Source: Caldithrix abyssi DSM 13497
GTDB lineage: Bacteria; Calditrichota; Calditrichia; Calditrichales; Calditrichaceae
Direction of reading: 5' to 3'
DNA: 64,000 nt
Assembly: GCF_001886815.1 (NCBI RefSeq)
Contig: NZ_CP018099.1
Location: forward strand, 558,001 to 622,000
Position 1 is the first letter of the stretch; each line of letters starts with the position of its first letter. The notes beneath the pieces are model-generated. The model saw only the letters and a program-made list of their open reading frames with translations. It was not told the origin of the DNA and did not search any database. Of the stretch, positions 38,090 through 45,437 are shown in pieces. Made by a program: the position numbers and the translations under genes.

Positions 38090-40201
38090 TTAACGGACAA
38101 TTGAAAACTTGCCGGTGTACGTCTTGTTTTTGGTTGGGCCGGCATGCGATGTAATCTGAAAAATATAGATGCCGCTTTCGGCGTACTGGCCATAGTCGGT
38201 TATCTGATCCCACTGAGCGATGCCGGTGTCGATTTTATGTTCGATGGTTTTGACCAGATCGCCCCGCACGGTGTAAATGCGAATGGTGCAGGGACTGGGA
38301 ATATTGACAAAAGAGATCAGATCCTGTGCGCCGGGCGTGGTAAATCCGGAGCGCGTTACAAAGGGATTGGGCACCACCAGAATCTCATCCAGTGTTTCAT
38401 TTTGCGGGGCGAAGGCCGCGGCAAACGGCTCGGTGCTGTGGTTGGGATATTTTGAACTTTCCAGTGGCGGAACACGGTTGCTACCGGTCTCTTTAAATCG
38501 GGCCGAAAGATCAACCGGCCAGTATGCATGCCCGGTATCGTAGCTGGTAATGGCGTAGTAGTAGCTAAAACCTACATTAACCAGGGTATCCACGTATTGA
38601 TAGCTTTGCGTCTGTTCGTCGAAATGAGCCGGAGATTGCCGGGGAATATCGGCCAGTAATTTCCAGGGACCGAAAGGCATGTACTCGGAGCGGTAAATGC
38701 GATATCCGGCAAGATCAAAGGCTTCGGCGCCGGCGTAATCCGCATCGGGGATGGCTTCCGCTTCATTGCTCCAGGTGAGCACATTGCCCACAGTTTGTTC
38801 CTGCAAACGGGTTAACGTAAAAGAGAACGGCGGTTGGGGCGGATCCGGAACGTTGTATCCGTGATCGTAATTAAACTGCGCCCGGTCGGCCGTATTTTGC
38901 AGATCCAGCAGTCCCTGTTGTGCAATTTCCTGCTCGTTTAATTGTGGATCGGTAATGCGGCTTAAATCAATGCTGCCCACAACTTCGGCCATGACAATTT
39001 TAATGGAATCGCCCGGCTCCAATGTCCACGGACCCAGCGAAACCATGCTCCACATTCGGGCGTTTCCCCAGCGCGAGTCGGAAAGCCCCTGCGGAAAGAC
39101 AAGCGGATTGTAAACTTTATTCAGGTCCTTCATGGCTTCGTAGCGTTGCTCGGGCGTTTCCAGACCGGTGAAGGGATAAGAGTTTGCCGGTTCGCTGACC
39201 GACCAGCCCACACTGCTGGGATTGATAAAATTTTCAAGACCAAGATCGTTACGCGAAATGTGTAAAAATTTAATGCCGGCAAAGGCGGGCGCCAGCCACT
39301 CTTTACCGCCCGGCGGTCCGCCGCTTTCATAGATGTAAGGATCAAATTTCTGATTTCCCTCGGCCGCTGTGTAGTCATCGGCCCAGCCGTAAAGCATCAA
39401 CCGTCGCGGATCGTACAAAAAGCGATTGTTGCGCGCCCCGTCGCCCAGTTGCGGGAATAAAATGGACCAGCCGCGGTAGTTGATGGAAAAGGCGTAGGTA
39501 AACAGCAGATAGGCGTCCTGCAAGACGGAATCGGCTTTGAGAATGCGATACGCTTCTGGTGTACAGTTTTGTTCGTTAAAGATGTGCGCCTCGCGCGCGA
39601 TATTGGTGATCACATATTCTATGATGATGTATTTTTCATCAGCCGCCGAACCGCTCCAGGCGCGAACGGTACGTTTGACGCGCACCGGCAAAAAGCGGCC
39701 GGGGGTGTAAGGAAAACGATACGAAGGATTAAACTCCCATTCGGTTTCCACCACCTCTTCCGCCTCATAGGGATCGACCTGCATGCCGTAATTCTCGCCG
39801 TTTGGCCAGCGTAATCGATGTGTTTTCAGCAGGTAAGGACTGTTGGTCTCGGAAAGTCCTACCGAGGTGGCAAACATGGCCCAGTCCTGTACAGCCCACA
39901 CCGTATCCGGCGCCGATGGCCGTACGGCAGCCATCCAGAAACCGCCGCCGGCATGGTGCGTATTGGGGCCGCCGACCAGTTGCGGAACGTACTCCGGATC
40001 AAAGCCCGGGAAATCCATGCCATAGCCCTTGTGCTGCCAGCTTTGAAAAACGGGCCCCATCTTGGCCACGTTAACGGTTTCCCACAACATACCGCGTTTT
40101 AAAAAGATGGCGTTGGCCTCCACCTGCGCCGCACTCTGCGATGCAACCAGAAGAACGACGACAACGAAAAGAATGAAGTTCATGTTTAAGCGTAGCCTCA
40201 T
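38090..40201 (-). CDS. Large secreted protein with T9SS sorting domain
   Basis: A 703-residue protein with signal peptide (residues 1-25, ends QSAAQ). No enzyme family is recognised in the first 470 residues, which are rich in Trp, Tyr and Gly. A fibronectin III-like part (about 480-600) contains DLAGYRIYRSEYMPFGPWKLL and FSYYYAITSYD. The last 90 residues (ILVVPNPFVTRSG to GKFSIVR) are a variant type A sorting domain. AGGGTG lies upstream of the ATG. It leads a unit with the PorV/PorQ-like gene and two barrel genes. A repeat block separates it from the TonB-dependent receptor gene upstream on the same strand. Confidence 0.8.
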   Translation of the reverse strand: MRLRLNMNFILFVVVVLLVASQSAAQVEANAIFLKRGMLWETVNVAKMGPVFQSWQHKGYGMDFPGFDPEYVPQLVGGPNTHHAGGGFWMAAVRPSAPDTVWAVQDWAMFATSVGLSETNSPYLLKTHRLRWPNGENYGMQVDPYEAEEVVETEWEFNPSYRFPYTPGRFLPVRVKRTVRAWSGSAADEKYIIIEYVITNIAREAHIFNEQNCTPEAYRILKADSVLQDAYLLFTYAFSINYRGWSILFPQLGDGARNNRFLYDPRRLMLYGWADDYTAAEGNQKFDPYIYESGGPPGGKEWLAPAFAGIKFLHISRNDLGLENFINPSSVGWSVSEPANSYPFTGLETPEQRYEAMKDLNKVYNPLVFPQGLSDSRWGNARMWSMVSLGPWTLEPGDSIKIVMAEVVGSIDLSRITDPQLNEQEIAQQGLLDLQNTADRAQFNYDHGYNVPDPPQPPFSFTLTRLQEQTVGNVLTWSNEAEAIPDADYAGAEAFDLAGYRIYRSEYMPFGPWKLLADIPRQSPAHFDEQTQSYQYVDTLVNVGFSYYYAITSYDTGHAYWPVDLSARFKETGSNRVPPLESSKYPNHSTEPFAAAFAPQNETLDEILVVPNPFVTRSGFTTPGAQDLISFVNIPSPCTIRIYTVRGDLVKTIEHKIDTGIAQWDQITDYGQYAESGIYIFQITSHAGPTKNKTYTGKFSIVR

Positions 40202-40596
40202 GGTGTTTTCACCCTGATTAATGGTTTAAAGTTTTTTGCATTCTTTGTTTCAGCCTCTGTCTATCACTCGAAGGCACTCCTTAAACTGTCCTTTCGAGGA
40301 GTTCCCCTCCCACTGTCATTTCGAATCCCCGATTTATCGGGGTGAGAAATCTTTTCTGCCACGTTTGAGAAGATTTCTCCTCGCCCGCGGGCGGGCTCGT
40401 CGAAATGACAGGGGGTGTGCCCGCAGACGAGCTCGTCGAAATGACAGAGGGCGTGCCCGCGGTCGAATTCGTCGAAATGACAGGGGTGTGCCCGCGGTCG
40501 AATTCGTCGAAATGACATGGCACGTCCTGCAAAAAGAGCTCGTTGAAATGACAGTAAACATCGTGCAACGGTTATCGTTATTAAGACAGGGCAATT

Positions 40597-40893
40597 CTAC
40601 TCAAAATCCTCACTTAAATCTCTCCACTCAGGATTTTCTGTATTAACCAACTTATTTTTCTTTTCTCTTCTCCATTTTTTAATTTCCTTCTCGCGTTCAA
40701 TAGCAGCACGGACATCCTGAAAAGTCTCATAGTAAACCAGTTTGTTAATATTGTATTTTTTTGTAAAACCATCAATTAATTTATTTTTATGTTCATATAC
40801 CCGGCGCATAAGATTATTGGTGATTCCCACATACATTACCTTATTATTCCAGTTTGTCATGATGTAAACGAAATAATATTTAAAATCTTTCAT
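40597..40893 (-). CDS. GIY-YIG nuclease family protein, copy 1
   Basis: A 98-residue single-domain protein of the small GIY-YIG (UPF0213/YhbQ-like) type. Motifs: VYI (9-11) and YVG (21-23) for GIY-YIG, RRVYEHK with Arg30/Arg31, GFTKKYNI, LVYYE, and Glu68 in EREKEIKKWRR, the usual metal-binding Glu. The catalytic residues are all present. It is embedded between repeat runs inside the array, with about 100 bases of AT-rich sequence upstream. Compared with copy 2 it has Glu at two positions near the C-terminus (NTENPEW, LSEDFE). In context it may be the enzyme that maintains or spreads the repeats, but a house-keeping DNA role is not excluded. Confidence 0.9.
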   Translation of the reverse strand: MKDFKYYFVYIMTNWNNKVMYVGITNNLMRRVYEHKNKLIDGFTKKYNINKLVYYETFQDVRAAIEREKEIKKWRREKKNKLVNTENPEWRDLSEDFE

Positions 40894-41100
40894 TCTAAGA
40901 TTGTTTTTTTGTTTTACCTAATTAAATTAACACCACATTGTCGTACCTTTTCGCATCACTTTCTTTGGTGAATTTGAGCCACAATCCCTGTCCTTTCGAG
41001 GAGTTCCCCTCTCACTGTCATTTCGAATCCCCGATTTATCGGGGTGAGAAATCTTTTCTGACATGTTTGAGAAGATTTCTCCTCGCCCGCGGGCGGGCTC

Positions 41101-41524
41101 GTCGAAATGACAGGGGTGTGCCCGCGGTCGAATTAGTCGAAATGACATGGCACGTTCTGCATAAAGAGCTCGTTGAAATGACTGGGGCACGCCTGCGGGC
41201 GGGCTCGTCGAAATGACAGGGGTGTGCCCGCGGTCGAATTAGTCGAAATGACATGGCACGTTCTGCATAAAGAGCTCGTTGAAATGACTGGGGCACGCCT
41301 GCGGGCGGGCTCGTCGAAATGACAGGGGTGTGCCCGCGGTCGAATTAGTCGAAATGACATGGCACGTTCTGCATAAAGAGCTCGTTGAAATGACTGGGGC
41401 ACGCCTGCGGGCGGGCTCGTCGAAATGACAGGGGTGTGCCCGCGGTCGAATTAGTCGAAATGACATGGCACGTCCTGCAAAAAGAGCTCGTTGAAATGAC
41501 AGGGGCACGCCTGCGGGCGGGCTC
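41101..41524. repeat. 106-bp higher-order tandem repeat, four copies
   Basis: Copies start at 41101, 41207, 41313 and 41419. Each consists of three related monomers of 35, 36 and 35 bp that start GTCGAAATGAC, GTCGAAATGAC and GTTGAAATGAC. The first three copies look identical to me and the fourth has a few changes. Identity is higher between 106-bp units than between monomers, which indicates recent amplification of the trimer. Confidence 0.95.
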
Positions 41525-41675
41525 GTCGAAATGACAGAGGGCGTGCCCGTGGGCGAATTCGTCGAAATGACAGGGGTGTGCCCGTGGTCGAATTCGTCGA
41601 AATGACATGGCACGTCCTGCATGAATAGCTCGTTAAGCATCGTGCAACGGTTATCGTTATTAAGACAGGGCAATT

Positions 41676-41972
41676 CTACTCAAAATCCTTACTTAAATCT
41701 CTCCACTCAGGATTTTTTGTATTAACCAACTTATTTTTCTTTTCTCTTCTCCATTTTTTAATTTCCTTCTCGCGTTCAATAGCAGCACGGACATCCTGAA
41801 AAGTCTCATAGTAAACCAGTTTGTTAATATTGTATTTTTTTGTAAAACCATCAATTAATTTATTTTTATGTTCATATACCCGGCGCATAAGATTATTGGT
41901 GATTCCCACATACATTACCTTATTATTCCAGTTTGTCATGATGTAAACGAAATAATATTTAAAATCTTTCAT
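41676..41972 (-). CDS. GIY-YIG nuclease family protein, copy 2
   Basis: Same 98-residue protein as the gene at 40597, offset by 1079 bases. I count two base differences over the gene, both of which replace Glu by Lys (NTKNPEW, LSKDFE); the catalytic motifs VYI, YVG, Arg30/31 and Glu68 are unchanged. The upstream 100 bases are also duplicated. The pair arose by a recent tandem duplication of the gene with its flanking repeats, probably by recombination between header or monomer sequences. Confidence 0.9.
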   Translation of the reverse strand: MKDFKYYFVYIMTNWNNKVMYVGITNNLMRRVYEHKNKLIDGFTKKYNINKLVYYETFQDVRAAIEREKEIKKWRREKKNKLVNTKNPEWRDLSKDFE

Positions 41973-42419
41973 TCTAAGATTGTTTTTTTGTTTTACCTAA
42001 TTAAATTAACACCACATTGTCGTACCGTTTCGCATCACTTTCTTTGGTGATTTTGAGCCACAATCCCTGTCCTTTCGAGGAGCTCCCCTCTCACTGTCAT
42101 TTCGAATCCCCGATTTATCGGGGTGAGAAATCTTTTCTGACTAGTTTGAGAAGATTTCTCCTCGCCCGCGGGCGGGCTCGTCGAAATGACAGGGGCGTGC
42201 CCGCGGTCGAATTCGTCGAAATGACAGGGGTGTGCCTGTGGACGAATTCGTCGAAATGACATGGCACGTCCTGCATAAAGAGCTCGTTGAAATGACTGGG
42301 GCACGCCTGCGGGCGGGCTCGTCGAAATGACAGAGGGTGTGCCCGTGGTCGAATTCGTCGAAATGACAGGGCACGTTCTGCATAAAGAGCTCGCTGAAAT
42401 GACAGGGCAAACGATCATA

Positions 42420-45341
42420 TCAAAAACTCACCCCCAAACTCAAGTACAGCGCCGTGGGCATATTACGGTACGTCTGGTAGTAGCGAAACTTGTAAATGCG
42501 CGCCTGCGGATCGTTGGGGTCGTCCGAAGGCGGCGTATCGCGCGTAATGCCGTATTCCACCCAGTTCCTCAGCTCCGTGGCGTCCAGCAAAGGCGTTAGC
42601 CATTTATCGTTAAACAGATTTTCCACGCGTAAAGATAGCGCCGGACTGAGGCCCCACAGCTTGCTTTTTATGGTGATACTCAAATCGGTTTTCTGTTCCA
42701 GCGGATAACGCCGGTTGTTGATCACATCCGTAAACTGATCGTAGCTGGTTACATAGGTGAAGGGCGTTCCGCTTTTGGCCGAGTAGATCATGCTGGCGCT
42801 GGCTGTGTGTACACCTAAAAAGTCTGGCAGTAACTTTAAAAACTTTTGCGCCAGGCGGTAAGAGATCAGCGCCCGAAAGGTGTGCGTGCGGTCCTGGCTG
42901 GTTACAAAATCGTTGGCGCTGCGTCTTTCCAGGAATGAACGAGGATCATTGGGATCCGGATAGATATCCATGGCTCCGTATGCGCCAAAGGTGGTGCGCG
43001 CAAAACTGTAGCTCAAACGGTAATTCCAGTCGCCGGGCGCAATGCGGTTCAAAGATATTTCAATTCCTTTGGTGGCGCCGTAGCCGTTGTTTTCGTAAGA
43101 GATGTAATAGGGATTTTGCGGCGCAATTTGTTGCGAACCCTGCGGCGAATGGATGTTGACGCGCACGGTTTGCTGAACGCGGTCGTTGTAATAGGCGGCA
43201 ATATCCAGCCGGTGTCCTTTAATCCCTTTTTGCAAACCAATTTCGTAGCTGATGGTTTTCTTAAAACCCAGATCAGGATTGCCGTACATGCGCCATCCCT
43301 GCCAGGTGGATCGTGAGATGGTTTGCCGGAAGAGCGGCATGGAATAAAAATGCCCGTATTGTAAACGAAAGGCCATGTCTTCGCCAATAGGAAAGGAAAG
43401 CCCGAAGCGGGGCGAAACAGCCAGGTGCGTTTTGGGCTTACGCGTCCGTGGGTCGCCCGGATCGCCAATAAAGGGGCCGCCGCCCTGGCCTGTACCAAAA
43501 TAAAATGGACGAAAGCGGTCTGCCGGCGCGTCGCAGTTCATGTTAAAACCTTCAAAACGGAGGCCCACATTGGCCACAATCTCTTCCACCTCAATCTTAT
43601 CCTGAGCGTACAGGGCAAAGTAATAGGGATAGGCGTGGTAATATTCGGCAAAGCCGGAGTAGGAAATAAAGGCATTCAGCCGGGCGCCGGATTCTCCGTT
43701 GTAGCGCGTGTCCCAGTACTGCGCTTTGGCCCCGATTTTCAGCAGATGCCGATTGGTCACCTGGCTGGTTAAATCAACGGACGCGTTCCACACATCGGTG
43801 CGGTTGTCCAGCGCGTAAAGCGAAGTAAAGGCATAGACGATGCGTCGGAATTCCTCGTCCCAGGGGCCGGCCCGGATGAGCCACGGATCGGTAGCGGTAA
43901 TGATCGATCGATTGCGTTCAATGTACACCTCGCGCTGGTGCCAGACCATGGCTTCCAGGAAGGTTTTGCTGGAAAAGACATGCGTCCAGCTCAGGCTTTG
44001 CGTGGTGGTCGTCTCTTCTTTGGGGCTGTCGAAGATCAACACGTATTTGTACTGGGGCCATTGACCGATGATCGAAGCCCAGCGAATGTCGTCCGAGCCA
44101 GACCACACCGAGCCGCGGTAGCCCTGATATTGCATTAAAAATTTTAGTTTGTCGTTTTTCGTAAGCTGGTAGGTCAGGTTTAAGCTGTAATTCTGGTAGA
44201 TTTGACTGCGTTCCACGCTGGGAATGCGCGCCGGCGTGTTGCGGTACTCGGCAGAAAGGAAAAAGCGCAGTTTGCCGTCTTTGCTTAAAGGACCGCCAAA
44301 TCCGAACAGGTATCTTCGGTACATCAGCTTGCGGTAGTCGTACACGCCCAGGGGATTGGAGCGATTGCCTTCGGCGGGGGAGTGGTTGGCAATCCATTTC
44401 TGGTAGTAATGGGTGTAAAGCGAGTCATCCGGAATATTCGGCGCGTTCTCGTCGCGCCACCTTTGCCACTTATCGAACGAACCCCAGTTTTTCCACTCCA
44501 CGGTTTCCGGGCCGTAAAGATACGGACCGTAATGGTACTTGCCGGGCGGGCGCACTTCCACGCGAAAGTCGCCGTGAAATTCGGAACCGCCTTCTTTGGT
44601 TACCACCTTAACAATTCCCGACTGCGCGTTGCCGTACTCCGCGCTAAATCCGCCGGAAATGACCTCCATCTGTTCCACGCCCAGGGGATTGTAGTCGTAT
44701 TTCCAGCTGGTGTTGGATTTTTCGCCCATAAAATTGTAGCCGGGCACGCCCGTGTTAGAGCTGATCTGTTCGATGCCGTTAAACTGTACCTGCACGTCAA
44801 AGGCGCCGCCGCCGCGAATGGAAAAGGTGCCATTGGGGTTGCGCGTTACATTGGCGTTCAATTGCATCATTTCGCGCAGGCCCTGAATCGGCGCGCTTTC
44901 GATCTCTCTGGCATCCATAAAGTTGGAGGTGGCGGTCAAATCGCGCACAACGGCCGGTTTTTGGGCCACCACTTCCACCGGCTCGGTCTCTTCAATGGCT
45001 TCCGCCAGGCGGAAATCGACGCGCGTGGTGCGATCAACCACCACTTCCACCTGCGTTTTACGCACGGTTTGATAGCCCACCATCTGGCAAACCACGGTGT
45101 GCTTTCCGGCAGGTACATTCAAAATGTAGTAAAAACCTTCCAGGTCAGAGGCCGCGCCCAATGTCGCTCCCTCGATGTAAATGTTTGCGCCGGCCAATGG
45201 TTGCCCGCTTTTGGCGTCGGTTACCTGGCCCATTATTTTGCCTTTGGGCGACTGGGCGTGGAGTGAAAGGATGGAAAAGAAGAAAAACAGGAACAATACA
45301 ATAAATTTGACGAGACGTTTTGCGACCATTTGTCCACTCAT
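42420..45341 (-). CDS. TonB-dependent receptor with carboxypeptidase-regulatory-like domain
   Basis: A 973-residue outer-membrane receptor. A signal peptide (residues 9-30, ends LHAQS) is followed by a CarboxypepD-reg-like domain (GKIMGQVTDAKSGQPLAGANI to about residue 120), a plug domain with INGLREMMQLN-like region and SIRGGGAFDVQV, and a 22-strand barrel whose last residues are YLSLGVSF, with the terminal Phe needed for barrel assembly. Substrate is unknown; no SusD-like partner is adjacent. It is upstream of the T9SS cargo/PorV-like unit on the same strand, but the repeat block lies in between, so co-transcription is uncertain. Confidence 0.9.
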   Translation of the reverse strand: MSGQMVAKRLVKFIVLFLFFFFSILSLHAQSPKGKIMGQVTDAKSGQPLAGANIYIEGATLGAASDLEGFYYILNVPAGKHTVVCQMVGYQTVRKTQVEVVVDRTTRVDFRLAEAIEETEPVEVVAQKPAVVRDLTATSNFMDAREIESAPIQGLREMMQLNANVTRNPNGTFSIRGGGAFDVQVQFNGIEQISSNTGVPGYNFMGEKSNTSWKYDYNPLGVEQMEVISGGFSAEYGNAQSGIVKVVTKEGGSEFHGDFRVEVRPPGKYHYGPYLYGPETVEWKNWGSFDKWQRWRDENAPNIPDDSLYTHYYQKWIANHSPAEGNRSNPLGVYDYRKLMYRRYLFGFGGPLSKDGKLRFFLSAEYRNTPARIPSVERSQIYQNYSLNLTYQLTKNDKLKFLMQYQGYRGSVWSGSDDIRWASIIGQWPQYKYVLIFDSPKEETTTTQSLSWTHVFSSKTFLEAMVWHQREVYIERNRSIITATDPWLIRAGPWDEEFRRIVYAFTSLYALDNRTDVWNASVDLTSQVTNRHLLKIGAKAQYWDTRYNGESGARLNAFISYSGFAEYYHAYPYYFALYAQDKIEVEEIVANVGLRFEGFNMNCDAPADRFRPFYFGTGQGGGPFIGDPGDPRTRKPKTHLAVSPRFGLSFPIGEDMAFRLQYGHFYSMPLFRQTISRSTWQGWRMYGNPDLGFKKTISYEIGLQKGIKGHRLDIAAYYNDRVQQTVRVNIHSPQGSQQIAPQNPYYISYENNGYGATKGIEISLNRIAPGDWNYRLSYSFARTTFGAYGAMDIYPDPNDPRSFLERRSANDFVTSQDRTHTFRALISYRLAQKFLKLLPDFLGVHTASASMIYSAKSGTPFTYVTSYDQFTDVINNRRYPLEQKTDLSITIKSKLWGLSPALSLRVENLFNDKWLTPLLDATELRNWVEYGITRDTPPSDDPNDPQARIYKFRYYQTYRNMPTALYLSLGVSF

Positions 45342-45437
45342 TTTTATTGATTTTATTTTTTGATGAGCCCTTAATCTTCCGGGCCTGAAACTCGTTCCTG
45401 CCCGAGGGAACTTTCTCAGCGCCCGGCGGACTCTTTT

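Larger units (their letters stand above)
40285..42418. repeat. GIY-YIG-associated GTCGAAATGAC repeat block
   Basis: Three header sequences (40285-40397, 40990-41100, 42069-42178) each contain CCCCGATTTATCGGGG, a 7-bp-stem palindrome at 40327, 41029 and 42108. Each header is followed by a run of 35/36-bp monomers beginning GTCGAAATGAC: 5, about 15 and 7 copies. A GIY-YIG gene follows the first and second runs. The piece 40559-41100 recurs at 41638-42180 (offset 1079). The third run ends two bases before the stop codon of the TonB-dependent receptor gene. Confidence 0.95.

Noticed and set aside
41101-41640. CRISPR-like array of GTCGAAATGAC with spacers of about 24 bp
   Set aside because: The constant part is only 11 bp, the intervening parts are themselves repeated in a fixed order, and no cas gene is near. 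It is a tandem satellite-like repeat.
44382-45266. Antisense frame of 294 codons in the TonB-dependent receptor gene
   Set aside because: Opposite to a clear receptor; His/Val/Gly-rich shadow composition.
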